The notes: generated by a model not told the origin, from the sequence alone. 64,000 nt of DNA from Megaustenia siamemsis (GCA_032433765.1 JAVIAB010000025.1:35300282-35364281); one strand, 5' to 3'; positions 1-10,749 are shown, numbered from the stretch's first letter. Made by a program: numbers and translations.

Positions 1-618
1 TCTCCATGTTTCACAGCCATATAATAGAACCGACTTAACATTGGAGTTAAAAATTTGTATTTTTGTATTTAGCCTAATTTCTTTGGATTTCCATATGTTT
101 CCCAGTGCAATGAAAGCTCCTCTTGCTTTTGATATCCTTATTTTGGTATCGTTTTCTGTTCCTCCCTCTTTATCTATATTACTGCCCAGATATATATAAG
201 ATTGTACGTCTAGTAGAGGTATTTCTCCTAGTTTTATTTGGTTATTGCCAACTGCATTAATTCTCATAATGTTGGTCTTATCTCTATTAATCTTTAGTCC
301 TAGCTGTTGTGATCTCTCATCTAATATACTCATTTTATCTTGCATCTGTTGGTGGCTGTGTGATAGGAGAGCTATGTCATCAGCAAAGTCTAAATCATCA
401 AGTTGTTTGGTCAGTGACCACTGGATCCCATTTCTGTTGTTTTGAGTTATTTTCATAATCCAATCTATGGCCAGTAGAAAGAGAAATGGAGACAGAAGGC
501 ATCCTTGCCTTACTCCTGTTCTTATTTCAAATGCTTCTGTAAGCTGTCCTTCATGCACCACACTACATTTTGTTCCTTCATACATTGTTTTTATCAGGTT
601 AATAAACTTTATGGGGAT
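1..618 (-). mobile_element. 5'-truncated RTE-like LINE fragment (reverse transcriptase part)
   Basis: This stretch is the reverse complement of positions 37611-38228 of the nearly full-length LINE at 35413-38628. The match is collinear without gaps over 618 bases and shows only scattered mismatches, one of them near 211. It encodes the reverse transcriptase from the end of the palm (QGCLLSPF-type motif near 500, FADD catalytic motif near 385) into the thumb. Similarity stops abruptly at 618, which is the 5' side of the element. That is the usual mark of an incomplete target-primed insertion. The 3' end lies beyond the left edge of the window. The close match to the 35-kb copy points to recent activity of this family. 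Confidence 0.9.
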
Positions 619-1326
619 ATATAATAAATATTCCAATAAATATTCAAAATCATATGGTTTTAATTTGTGCATATTTGTCAATTATAATAATGCAATCTAT
701 ATTGAAATCACTCTCAGTTGATATAATTGCTTGATTACTCAGTCTTTTTCGGATCATTATAGATCTATTTTGTGTTTTGATCAATTTAAGTTTAAGCACA
801 GCTTGAGTACCTCGTAGGTAAGGGGTATAACTCTGGACTGGTGAACAGGGTACATGTGTACAATTTGTATTCTTCGTATTGTCGTCTTATGTGTATTCAC
901 ACTGAATATACAACGTACAGTATCATAATGTTCTCCTCAATGTCTATGTTCTCTTCTCTCCCTGATATAATTGTCTCGTCCCACATGATCTCTAAAAGCT
1001 AACTACCCTTCTTTGAATACTTTAGTAGCCAATATTGGTTCCGCCATCTTTCTTTAATCGCATGCAAACGTTTAACTTCAAAGGCAAGTCTAAAGTCGGG
1101 TGAAACTTACGAATTACATAATTTTACATAATTGCGTTTTACATAATGAAATCTAATCTCGTCGCCGAGAGATTGTTTTGTCTGTTTACTTGCCTTTCGT
1201 TTCCATCATTATCAGAATCTGGTATCAATATAAAACATTTCATTTGTTAAAGCCGCGCCTAAAGCTTGAGATGGGTGCTGGAAACGGTTATATCTGATAA
1301 GAGTATTCAGTCCGGCGTAACCAACG
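619..1326. other. No recognisable feature
   Basis: AT-rich unique-looking sequence between two LINE fragments. I see no convincing coding potential, no tandem structure and no RNA gene on either strand. Confidence 0.5.
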
Positions 1327-1685
1327 ACAATCTATCTATTGACCTTTCGAGCCGTAGCCGGCCCATAGGGCGTAGACCAAGATACACCTTCTCCTATCTG
1401 AATTTTTGTTCTAGCAGTTTTCAATTCTTTTAAAGACATGTTATCAAATCTCGCCATTTGGTGTTCTGTGCAAGCAGCTCTATCTCGTTGAGGGAGCCGA
1501 ATCCTGGTGCTCTTGCCTCTCTCATCAATGTTCTTCTCAGTGTCTCTCTGGGTCTTCCTCTTTTCCTCTTACCTGTTGTTTCCCATATGAGGGCTTGCTT
1601 TGCTATTCGGTTATTATCTCTTCTCATCACATGTCCAACAGATGACCATCGTCTTTTCTTTATTACTGAAGATATTAGTGGTTGA
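1327..1685 (-). mobile_element. LINE 3' end: reverse transcriptase C-terminus plus 3' tail
   Basis: The minus-strand frame at 1430-1630 encodes a typical LINE C-terminal tail: IAKQALIWET, then GKRKRGRPRETLRR, then LAQNTKWRDLI. The same layout ends the LINE protein at 35802-38615 (RQRGRPRNSWRR). It is followed on the minus strand by about 100 bases of untranslated sequence ending near 1330 in an ATAGATAGAT-type tail. The last 45 or so bases, around a GGCTCGAAAGG core, recur at 39079-39125, so two elements share this 3' end. Only the extreme 3' part is present. Confidence 0.75.
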
Positions 1686-2112
1686 TTGGCGATTCAAATG
1701 ACAATGGCGTAATAATATTACAGGTGTGTCGCTACGGAGCTATCAAGGTCGTAATAAGGAAATCCATCGAAATGTTTTCACTAGCTGTCTGGCCGGCTCA
1801 TCTATTCCCCTCCCCCCTCCCCTACAGTTGTAATCTCATGACTCCTGTTCTTTGTCTCACTTGGCCACGGTTGATCATACCACGTGATGGTTTCCGATGT
1901 AGGTCTGAGTGTACTAGTCATTTGGATGAATTCCATCATGCAGGACAGAACAGCCTTTCCAGCTAAGTCATTTTTATTTACTTTTATAGTTGCATTATTT
2001 ACATTTTATTATTTACCTTTCCCTTTTTAGCTTCCAGCTCCTCATCATTTTCTATTCTTATGAATGTTATATGTCTCTACACTCATCCTACCTCCCACAC
2101 ATCTCTTTTTTT
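1686..2112. other. No recognisable feature
   Basis: Pyrimidine-rich sequence between a LINE tail and a Penelope-like terminal fragment. Short open frames occur but none resembles a known protein or has clear exon borders. Confidence 0.4.
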
Positions 2113-2306
2113 TTATCTTACCATCCTAAACTTCATCTCTCCGTCCACCTTTCCCTATACTTTATCATCCGACTTGTAGTTATAGATATTTGTGCTTCAC
2201 CGTTTGTTGTCGTTGCCGAAATGTCAGTATTGTGTTGTGTTCCTTCTTTTAAAGCGATCACCATACCTTGGAGTGTTAATCACACTCCACTACTTGTTCC
2301 TCACCA
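2113..2306 (+). mobile_element. Penelope-like element terminal fragment with deleted hammerhead core
   Basis: This segment is the reverse complement of about 12815-13050. Matching blocks include the TTTGTTGTCGTTG block at 2205, the ATGTCAGTATTGTG block at 2221 and the CCTTGGAGTGTTA block at 2267. In the 12.9-kb copy those first two blocks are separated by a hammerhead-like core of about 27 bases. Here that core is missing and the blocks are directly joined. No coding part is attached, so this is a solo terminal fragment. The family assignment depends on the link between the 12.9-kb copy and the Penelope-like element at 13214-16932. Confidence 0.55.
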
Positions 2307-2551
2307 TCTACATGGACGGTTCTGTGTTCCGCGGTCAGCGCAGCGGTTGGGTTGTTGTCGCCTACCAACATGCAAAGAAGTGGCTCGGGAATATGGCTAT
2401 TGTAGCATTACCGTGCTCAATATGAGAGTGGAGACTGAAGCAGCAACGGCGCCGATAGCATAGAGTTACATCGAACGTGGATCACGCAGTCTTGGTGACA
2501 CACTCGTAAAGTATGCAACGGAAGATTGACAGGCACTCTGTGCGACATGAC

Positions 2552-2815
2552 TGGATGCATCGCTTGGATGATGGATGCATCGCTTGGATGATGGATGCAG
2601 CTCTTGGATGATGGATGCATCTCTTAGATGATGGATGCAGCTCTTAGATGATGTATGCAGCTCTTGGATGATGGATGCATCGCTTGGATGATGTATGCAG
2701 CTCTTGGATGATGGATGCATCGCTTGGATGATGGATGCAGCTCTTGGATGATGGATGCATCTCTTAGATGATGGATGCAGCTCTTAGATGATGGATGCAG
2801 CTCTTAGATGTCTCT
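2552..2815. repeat. 20-bp minisatellite, about 13 copies
   Basis: The unit CTTGGATGATGGATGCATCG and its variants (CAGCTC or CATCTC ends, TTAGATG for TTGGATG) repeat without gaps. Unit ends alternate between types, so adjacent pairs form local 40-bp and 60-bp patterns. The open frames on the minus strand here arise from the repeat. Confidence 0.95.
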
Positions 2816-3209
2816 AAAGTGAAGACGTTAACCATTGTGTACTGTTAATGACACGCTGGTGCCCACAGCAAATAAAATAGCCAATAAGCTCGCTGACAGC
2901 TCTAGCACTGAGTGTGGCCTGATTCTGGAGAAAGAAAACATTGCTAAGTTTGTTCTTCATGGAAAAGCAAATGTATCTACAATCAGTACCATTCTGGAAC
3001 AATCAGTCTGCAAATGATGGCTTCGATACATTCTGGGCCGTTCAGTGGAGCGGATATGGAGGTGCTGCGGAACATTGAAATTGATTCCAGGAATAGAATA
3101 GAATAGTTAATGATACAAAATTGAATGGCGGCTCCTAGGTTTACCAAGCCAGGTACAAGAATTGTGTAAAGTGGGAAAGTAGGGCAACCAGGTATATACT
3201 GATACCGAC
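2816..3209. other. No firm feature; weak 60-codon open frame
   Basis: A plus-strand frame at 2835-3017 reads NDTLVPTANKIANKLADSSS and then KENIAKFVLHGKANVST. The composition looks protein-like, but I recognise no family and see no clear splice sites, so I do not call it a gene. The stretch ends in a short ATC microsatellite at 3210. Confidence 0.35.
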
Positions 3210-3975
3210 ATCATCATCATCATCATCAAGTACCGGGCATAGTGGCGTAGGTGATCATGTCTCTCCACAACCTTCGATCTCGGCTGCTATTTATCATTTC
3301 TGTTGTTGACCTTCTGCCAAGCCATTCTCTTAAGCTGTCTGTTATTTTTTCAATTTGCTTCCCTCTATCTCTTCGTCCCTCAATTTGTCCAGTTGTTACA
3401 ATATATTCAAGTTGTTCTCTTCTCATTACATGGCCACAAAATGATGATTGTCTCTTTCTAATATTGGAAATTAGCTCTCTTTTTGCTTTTACCTCTCTCA
3501 GAACATCTTCATTACTCTTCTTAGCTGTCCATGGTATTCTCAATATTCTTCTGTAAAACCACATTCTACAGACGCCAGTGATTTTCTTGTCTGTTGTCCT
3601 ATTGTCCATGACATCCATATGTTAAGACTGGCTCTACGTAACACTTAAAAACTCTTTTTCTTCTTTCTATTGTCAAAAATGGATTGCATAGTATTTTCCT
3701 CATTTTTTGGAAAGCTGCTTTTGCCTGAACCATTCTGCATCTCACCTCTTTTGTACATCTTGTGTCTGAGGTTAACAATGTTCCCAAATATTTAAATTCA
3801 TTTACATGTTTTAATATTTTTCCACTTGTCTTTATTTTGCACTGAGGTGATGTCTTTTTCTTTGTTGTTACCATTACCTCTGTCTTTTTGCTATTAAGGC
3901 TGAGTCCTTTATTTTTGTTTTCCTTCACTGTAATGTCCAACATTTCTTGTAACGCATTTTCTGATACTGACAACG
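3210..3975 (-). mobile_element. 5'-truncated LINE, reverse transcriptase thumb and C-terminus
   Basis: Two minus-strand frames, 3599-3973 then 3226-3618, together encode the end of a LINE protein. The first has the thumb signature LNSKKTEVMV, FKYLGTLLTSD and RCRMVQAKAAFQKM. The second has MWFYRRILRIPW, FCGHVMRREQLE and RRLWRDMI. They lie in different frames joined by a frameshift near 3610, so the copy is dead. The 3' end runs into a TGATGATGA-type microsatellite (3210-3229 read on minus), typical of RTE-like LINE tails. A second copy of the same family lies at 9562-10197. Confidence 0.85.
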
Positions 3976-4588
3976 TGGGCTATTTAAAAATAAGGGGGGG
4001 GGGGGGTGTTATTGTACACAAAAATATTGACATTAACAACATTCGCCCAAAATTGACAAGAAAACCTAGAATTGTTGAAGATGGATTCGTTGAATCTGGA
4101 ACAAGCAAATAAATGCAGTACTGCAGTAAAGATGTCACCATACACTTTATAGGAATGTATGTCAGGCACCAGAACTTGTTCCACAATTCACTGAATCACA
4201 TGGTGCAACATAAAACACCCCAATTAAAGTCTGATCATCATTTGTTCAGCGTAGACCACTTATGTGGGTCACTGCGTCGTGTAGCGACACACAGCAACAA
4301 CAAGCTATTTATACTGCCGTCACCACGATGATAGGAACACTCCATGTTCTAGATTAAGACTGTGACGGACATTTGCGGTTGGGTATGGCGATAGATTCAG
4401 TCATCGACCTCTCAACAGAAACATCACCACCAGTAGGAATATTTTGTCAAAAAAAAAAAAAAAAAAGAAAAGTAAAAGAAAATCGAATCTGTAGTTTGCG
4501 TGGTTTTACCCTGCCCGGTTCTCTGTGTAGTGAGTGACCTCCCATGTTTATTTCTCTTGGATAACGGAAAACAGGTCTCCTACACACT
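3976..4588. other. Unassigned sequence with poly-G and poly-A runs
   Basis: It contains a run of 13 G at 3994-4006 and a run of about 17 A starting near 4450. No gene is visible. Around 4283-4320 a piece resembles, on the opposite strand, sequence near 8160-8205 on the far side of the 53-bp array (shared CTATTTATAC core). Confidence 0.45.
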
Positions 4589-4665
4589 CGTGCACGTTAA
4601 AGAACTATTGGCAGCTAAGCATCGAAAAAATGACCGCTGCCCGGGCAAAATTGTCAGAAAAGATC
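4589..4665 (+). repeat. Left inverted copy flanking the 53-bp array
   Basis: CACGTTAAAGAAC, then GCAGCTAA, then CGGGCAAAATTGT. The same blocks occur in the same order on the minus strand at 8215-8300. The two copies face each other across the minisatellite at 4703-7937. The copies are diverged and of slightly different length. Confidence 0.65.
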
Positions 4666-4702
4666 TACTCACATCGATGTATAATGTTTCGGAATTCTTA
4701 CA

Positions 4703-7700
4703 CGTGGCTGATGGTTGTCCTCGGAAGTTTCTCAATATTTTGAGGGGAAAATTGGAGTGGCTGATGGTTCTCTTGGAAGTTTCACAATATTTGGAGGGGA
4801 AAATTGGAGTTGGTGATGGTTCTCTTGGGAAGTTTCTCAATGTTTGGAGTGGAAAATTGGAGTGGCTGATGGTTCTCTTTGGAAGTTTCATAATATTTGG
4901 AGGGGAAAATTGGAGTTGGTGATGGTTCTCTTGGGAAGTTTCTCAATATTTGGAGTGGAAAATTGGAGTTGGTTATGGTTCTCTTGGGAAGTTTCACAAT
5001 ATTTGGAGTGGAAAATTGGAGTGGCTGATGGTTCTCTTGGGAAGTTTCATAATATTTGGAGGGGAAAATTGGAGTTGGTGATGGTTCTCTTGGGAAGTTT
5101 CTCAATATTTGGAGGAGAAAATTGGAGTGGCTGATGGTTCTCTTGGGAAGTTTCTCAATATTTGGAGGGGGAAATTGGAGTTGGTGATGGTTCTCTTGGG
5201 AAGTTTCTCAATATTTGGAGGGGAAAATTGGAGTGGCTGATGGTTCTCTTGGGAAGTTTCTCAATATTTGGAGGGGAAAATTGGAGTTGGTGATGGTTCT
5301 CTTGGGAAGTTTCTCAATATTTGGAGTGGAAAATTGGAGTGGCTGATGGTTCTCTTGGGAAGTTTCTCAATATTTGGAGGGGAAAATTGGAGTTGGTGAT
5401 GGTTCTCTTGGGAAGTTTCTCAATATTTGGAGGGAAAATTGGAGTTGGTGATGGTTCTCCTCGGAAGTTTCTCAATATTTGGAGGGGAAAATTGTAGTTG
5501 GTGATGGTTCTCTGGGAAGTTTCTCAATATTTGGAGGGGAAAATTGGAGTTGGTGATTGTTCTCTTGGGAAGTTTCTCAATATTTGGAGGGGAAAATTGG
5601 AGTTGGTGATGGTTCTCCTCGGAAGTTTCTCAATATTTGGAGGGGAAAATTGGAGTTGGTGATGGTTCTCTTGGGAAGTTTCTCAATATTTGGAGGGAAA
5701 ATTGGAGTTGGTGATGGTTCTCCTCGGAAGTTTCTCAATATTTGGAGGGGAAAATTGGAGTTGGTGATGGTTCTCTTGGGAAGTTTCTCAATATTTGGAG
5801 GGGAAATTTGGAGTTGGTGATGGTTCTCTTGGGACGTTTCTCAATATTTTGCGGGGAAAATTGTAGTTGGTGATGGTTCTCTTGGGAAGTTTCTCAATAT
5901 TTTGCGGGGAAAATTGGAGTTGGTGATTGTTCTCTTGGGAAGTTTCTCAATATTTGGAGGGGAAAATTGGAGTTGGTGATTGTTCTCTTGGGAAGTTTCT
6001 CAATATTTGGAGGGGAAAATTGGAGTGGCTGATGGTTCTCTTGGGAAGTTTCTCAATATTTGGAGGGGAAAATTGGAGTTAGTGATGGTTCTCTTGGGAA
6101 GTTTCTCAATATTTGGAGGGGAAAATTGGAGTTGGTGATTGTTCTCTTGGGAAGTTTCTCAATATTTGGAGGGGAAAATTGGAGTTAGTGATGGTTCTCT
6201 TGGGAAGTTTCTCAATATTTGGAGGGAAAATTGGAGTTGGTGATGGTTCTCTTGGGAAGTTTCTCAATATTTGGAGGGGAAAATTGGAGTTAGTGATGGT
6301 TCTCTTGGGAAGTTTCTCAATATTTGGAGGGGAAAATTGGAGTGGCTGATGGTTCTCTTGGGAAGTTTCTCAATATTTTGCGGGGAAAATTGTAGTTGGT
6401 GATGGTTCTCCTCGGAAGTTTCTCAATATTTGGAGGGGAAAATTGGAGTTGGTGATGGTTCTCTTGGGACGTTTCTCAATATTTGGAGGAGAAAATTGGA
6501 GTTGGTGATGGTTCTCTTGGGAAGTTTCTCAATATTTGGAGGGGAAAATTGGAGTTGGTGATGGTTCTCTTGGGAAGTTTCTCAATATTTGGAGGGGAAA
6601 ATTGGAGTGGCTGATGGTTCTCTTGGGAAGTTTCACAATATTTGGAGGGAAAAATTGGAGTTGGTGATGGTTCTCTTGGGAAGTTTCTCAATATTTGGAG
6701 GGAAAAATTGGAGTTGGTGATGGTTCTCTTGGGACGTTTCTCAATATTTTGAGGGGAAAATTGTAGTTGGTTATGGTTCTCTTGGGAAGTTTCTCAATAT
6801 TTGGAGGGGAAAGTTGGAGTTGGTGATGGTTCTCTTGGGACGTTTCTCAATATTTGGAGGAGAAAATTGGAGTTGGTGATGGTTCTCTTGGGAAGTTTCT
6901 CAATATTTGGTGGGGGGGGGGGGAAATTGGAGTGGCTGATGGTTCTCTTGGGAAGTTTCACAATATTTGGAGGGGAAAATTGGAGTTGGTGATGGTTCTC
7001 TTGGGAAGTTTCTCAATATTTGGAGGGGAAAATTGGAGTTGGTGATGGTTCTCTTGGGAAGTTTCTCAATATTTGGAGGGGAAAATTGGAGTGGCTGATG
7101 GTTCTCCTCGGAAGTTTCTCAATATTTGGAGGGGAAAATTGGAGTTGGTGATGGTTCTCTTGGGAAGTTTCACAATATTTGGAGGAGAAAATTGGAGTTG
7201 GTGATGGTTCTCTTGGAAGTTTCTCAATATTTGGAGGGGAAAATTGTAGTTGGTGATGGTTCTCTTGGGACGTTTCATAATATTTGGAGGGGAAAATTGG
7301 AGTTGGTGATGGTTCTCTTGGGAAGTTTCTCAATATTTGGAGTGGAAAATTGGAGTTGGTGATTGTTCTCTTGGGAAGTTTCTCAATATTTGGAGGGGAA
7401 AATTGGAGTTAGTGATGGTTCTCTTGGGAAATTTCTCAATATTTGGAGGGGAAAATTGGAGTTGGTGATGGTTCTCTTGGGAAGTTTCTCAATATTTGGA
7501 GGGGAAAATTGGAGTTGGTGATGGTTCTCTTGGGAAGTTTCTCAATATTTGGAGGGGAAAATTGGAGTTGGTGATGGTTCTCTTGGGAAGTTCTCAATAT
7601 TTGGAGGGGAAAATTGGAGTTGGTGATGGTTGTCCTCGGAAGTTTCTCAATATTTGGAGGGGAAAATTGTAGTTGGTGATGGTTCTCTTGGGACGTTTCT

Positions 7701-7937
7701 CAATATTTGGAGGGGAAAATTGTAGTTGGTGATGGTTCTCTTGGGAAGTTTCTCAATATTTGGAGGGGAAAATTGGAGTTGGTGATGGTTCTCTTGGGAA
7801 GTCTCTCAATATTTGGAGGGGAAAATTGTAGTTGGTGATGGTTCTCTTGGGACGTTTCTCAATATTTGGAGGAGAAAATTGGAGTTGGTGATGGTTCTCT
7901 TGGGACGTTTCTCAATATTTGGAGGGGAAAATTGGAG
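4703..7937. repeat. 53-bp minisatellite, about 61 copies
   Basis: The unit reads GGTTCTCTTGGGAAGTTTCT, then CAATATTTGGAGGGGAAAAT, then TGGAGTTGGTGAT. Variants include GTGGCTGAT for GTTGGTGAT, GGACGTTT for GGAAGTTT, CTCCTCGG for CTCTTGGG, and lost or gained single bases. Neighbouring units share variants in runs, so the array grew by block duplication. A G-run expansion interrupts one unit at 6911-6922. Because 53 is not a multiple of 3, successive units change frame and many short frames such as LLGSFSIFGG appear. They are not genes. Confidence 0.97.
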
Positions 7938-8214
7938 CATCCACGGACGTCCAATTCGGTGACGATGACCATAACATAATATAAGAAGATTTAATCAACA
8001 TGTTTGTGTAGACCAGTGTCTTCTTCATATACGCAACATATTACTTTCAAATTTCACCGCAGCAGGAGGCCGAAGCATGACCAAGCGCTCACCCCTCCTG
8101 TAGAATGCCACAATGATAAAGGGAGCGTTTCTGATGATCAGATCACCTCTTGCTGCGAGGCTCTGTATAAATAGTTTCATGTCACTGCAATCTGCGACAC
8201 ACCCGAAGACTTTT
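7938..8214. other. No recognisable feature
   Basis: Unique sequence between the minisatellite and the right inverted copy. The minus-strand open frame across 8025-8306 overlaps the repeated block and is not recognisable as a protein. Confidence 0.4.
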
Positions 8215-8300
8215 ATTTTCTTAACAATTTTTGCCCGATCAGATGCCATATTGGCATTCTCTACATTTTTAGCGGCTAAGGGTTCTTTAACGTGCGTAAA
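8215..8300 (-). repeat. Right inverted copy flanking the 53-bp array
   Basis: On the minus strand this reads CACGTTAAAGAACCC, then TTAGCCGCTAA, then TCGGGCAAAAATTGTTAAG. It matches 4589-4665 in inverted orientation. Together the two copies suggest that the minisatellite is the core of, or expanded inside, a mobile element with inverted flanks. Confidence 0.65.
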
Positions 8301-8528
8301 GTGCACGCGGGATCTCCTTTTTTTACGCTAATTTCCAAGCTGACTATGCATAAGATCTTACCACCCAGAGACCGGAGTGAGTAAGGCACGAATTTGAAGA
8401 GAAAAACTGCCTCCGCTGTCAGTAAACAAGCCAGAACTATGTTGGCCAGAGATTGCCGTCTCTCCCCCTTTCTCCCATTCCTTCTAGCAGACAACCTCTG
8501 AACAAGAATGGCTCGGACAAGATTGCAG
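8301..8528. other. No recognisable feature
   Basis: Unique sequence between the inverted copy and the palindrome. No gene-like frame is convincing. Confidence 0.4.
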
Positions 8529-8753
8529 TGGAGACAAATAATAATAAATGAATATTATTATAGAGGGAAACTTCCGAGGCGATAATCAGCGAATCAATTC
8601 AGAGGAAGAAGTATGTTTACAGCACTCGGGAAAAAATGAATAGAATGAAATTCCGAGTGCTGTAAACATACCTCTTCCTCTGAATTGATTCACTGATTAT
8701 CGCATCTGAAGTTTCCCTCTATAATAATATTCATTTATTGTTATTTGTCTCCA
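8529..8753. repeat. 225-bp palindrome (foldback/MITE-like)
   Basis: The left arm runs 8529-8630, beginning TGGAGACAAATAA and ending CAGCACTCGG. The right arm runs 8651-8753 and is its near-exact reverse complement, ending TTATTTGTCTCCA. A 20-base A-rich spacer separates them. Mismatches are few, for example near 8576-8580 against 8702-8709. There is no coding capacity. The structure fits a foldback or miniature inverted-repeat element, and a transcript would form a hairpin of about 100 bp. No target duplication is clear. Confidence 0.9.
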
Positions 8754-8949
8754 GTCTAAACCACTGGAAACTACTATTCGTGCTGTTTCGTCCTAAATGT
8801 TTGTCTGCAACGCAAGTATTCAGCCCTACCCTATCCGGGAGATACTTGTCTTAACAGGAAAAATATTTCCCAGCTGTGATCGCTGCCTTATGGGCTATAG
8901 TCATGAAAACACCTTCGCGAAAAGACATTGTCCACGATAGCTAATTTTT

Positions 8950-9040
8950 TAAGTTAGCTGAGTGGCAGTGTTCCCTAGCGTTTGGCTTTTCGTGGCAAGG
9001 CGCTGTGCCACTGAGTACGGGTTCGATCCTGCTTTGTCCA
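8950..9040 (+). mobile_element. tRNA-derived SINE head
   Basis: An A-box-like TTAGCTGAGTGG is at 8954-8965 and a B-box GGGTTCGATCCT is at 9019-9030, the internal pol III promoter of a tRNA. The sequence between and around them does not fold as a normal tRNA. A T-rich stretch and a body of unclear length follow, possibly to about 9170. It lies about 170 bases upstream of GLO1 exon 1. Confidence 0.65.
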
Positions 9041-9334
9041 TATTTTTTTCTGTTGATTATTTGTCATTTTTTCCAAGAATGCAGCTACGGCGATGTGTGA
9101 CGCACATGATGATGCTGATGCTAACATTTAACTTCAGCCGCACGAGAGTTTGTGAACTCTGACCTCCGAGATCGTCCATGTCCTGCATCTTGTGAGAACT
9201 GACGTCCAGCCACGGTCCATGCAACCACTGCGTCGACATTTAACTAAAGCTCTTCTTAAACCGTATCCTGTTTTCAAAACTAGCTTTCTGTCAGTTTACG
9301 TTCTACATCTTCTCCTAGCATCAACACAATAGGC

Positions 9335-9394
9335 ATGGCGCTTTCAGATGAAGAAGCTAAGAAAGCCTGTGCGTCGACCACACCCGAGACAGAG
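9335..9394 (+). CDS. GLO1: Glyoxalase I, exon 1 (start codon to first donor)
   Basis: Lactoylglutathione lyase isomerises the hemithioacetal of methylglyoxal and glutathione to S-lactoylglutathione in the cytosol. This exon encodes 20 residues, MALSDEEAKKACASTTPETE, ending exactly at a GTAAGT donor (9395-9400) in phase 0. It corresponds to the variable N-terminus of animal GLO1, where an acidic DEEA-like segment precedes the conserved FLQQTMLRVKD core. The ATG is in a good context (G at -3 and +4). The assignment depends on the next exons, which match the GLO1 core clearly and lie in the same order and strand. Intron 1 is about 8.5 kb and carries a LINE, a SINE, a TTCC tract and a Penelope-like element. 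The 5' untranslated extent is unknown. Confidence 0.8.
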
Positions 9395-9561
9395 GTAAGT
9401 CACTAACAACGACATCCTATGAATGTTAATCACTGATTAACTTAAAGTTAATGGACTCGTTAGTTTGAAAGCTCCGCTAAGCAAGAAGCATGAGGACGTG
9501 GTGCTTCGGCTTCGCATATGATAGAGTAATGGGAGTTGTAATAATTACAATACTTCATTAT

Positions 9562-10197
9562 CATCAAGTACCAGGCTTACTGGCGTAGGTGATCATGTCT
9601 CTCCACAACTTTCAATCTCGGCAGCTATTTATCATTTCTGTTGTTGACCTTCTGCCAAGCCATTCTCTTAAGCTGTCTGGTATTTCTTCTCTTTGCTTCC
9701 CTCTATCTTTTCGTCCCTCAATTTTTCCAGTTGTTCTCTTCTCATTACATGGCCAAAAAATTATGATTGTTTCTTCCTAATATTGGAAATTAGCTCTCTT
9801 TTTGCTTTTACCTCTCTCAGAGCATCTTTATTACTCTTCTTAGCTGTCCATGGTATTCTCAACAATGTCAACATTCTAAACATTCTTCTGTAAAACCACA
9901 TTTCTACAGACTCCAGTGATTTTCTTGTCTGTTGTCCTATTGTCCATGATTCATATCCAACAACATATGTTAAGACTGGCTTTACATAACATTTAAGAAC
10001 TCTTTTTCTTGTTTCTATTGTCAAAAATGGATTGCATAGTATCTTCCTCATTTTTTGGAAAGCTGCTTTTGCCTGAGCCATTCTGCATCTCACCTCTTTT
10101 GTACATCTTCCGTCTGAGGTTAACAAAGCTCCCAAATATTTAAATTCATTTACCTGTTTTAATATTGTTCCACTTGTCTTTATTTTGCACTGAAGTT
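9562..10197 (-). mobile_element. 5'-truncated LINE, same family as 3210-3975
   Basis: The minus-strand frame at 9761-10135 encodes ALLTSDGRCTKEVRCRM, AKAAFQKMRKILCNPF, then VGYESWTIGQQTRKSLES and WFYRRMFRM: the LINE thumb and C-terminal region. The 3' part (9562-9760) continues in another frame, again ending next to a CATCAAG/TGATGA-type tail. Base similarity to 3210-3900 is high throughout. The 5' break is near 10197. It sits in intron 1 of GLO1, antisense to the gene. Confidence 0.87.
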
Positions 10198-10397
10198 CTC
10201 GCTAATTTTTAATAATAATAATATTTATTATAAAGTTCAATAAGTAATATACAGATCTATAGTTTATGGTACTTTCCGAACTATTGGCTCCCTGGTTTCC
10301 TGCTCAGCCTTGCATAGTGCTAAATTAATAGCTTATATTACAACTGCACAGCCACAAGTCATAATTGACAGTAGGGACAAACTACAGAGAAAAAAAT

Positions 10398-10520
10398 GAA
10401 GGCTCAAGATGCAACAATGCTTGTCAAAGGCAGCAAGAAGATGAAGGCTCAAGATGCAACAATGCTTGTCAAAGGCAGCAAGAAGATGAAGGCTCAAGAT
10501 GCAACAAAGCTTGTCAAATT
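10398..10520. repeat. 45-bp tandem repeat, about 2.7 copies
   Basis: The unit begins GAAGGCTCAAGATGCAACAA and continues TGCTTGTCAAAGGCAGCAAG. Copies start at 10398, 10443 and 10488 and are almost identical. 45 is a multiple of 3, so an open frame of repeated EGSRCNNACQRQQED is a by-product. Confidence 0.95.
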
Positions 10521-10749
10521 ATCAGGCAATTTGTTCTGCAGCGATCAGCTGTTGCCATGCATTTAGGCCTGCCTTGGTCTCAAACAAGATGGTGCATTTG
10601 AGGTCATCACCTGTTCTCCATAACCATGTAGGATTGTTTCTGTGGGCCATATATGTGTTCTAAGGGTGTTTAGAGTGCTGCATGCTCTGGAGTTTGGTTG
10701 CTCTGCAGTCACATGTTGCAACGTCATGAGTCCTATCTACACAAGATAA
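10521..10749. other. No recognisable feature
   Basis: Intronic sequence with no repeat structure or coding signal that I can support. Confidence 0.4.

Noticed and set aside
2835..3017. Sixty-codon frame (NDTLVPTANKIANKLADSS) as a host exon
   Set aside because: The composition is plausible, but no family is recognised, the borders lack clear splice sites, and it follows directly on a minisatellite.
4500..4922. 140-codon frame beginning MVLPCPVLCVV as a gene
   Set aside because: Most of it is 53-bp minisatellite, and its start overlaps the inverted flanking repeat.
4703..7937. Common origin of the left 53-bp minisatellite and the large 51/53-bp satellite
   Set aside because: The unit lengths coincide, but the sequences show no similarity in either orientation.
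8954..9030. Functional tRNA gene
   Set aside because: A and B boxes are present but acceptor, anticodon and T stems do not pair, and the sequence continues as a SINE body. The same was judged for 10750 and 31940.
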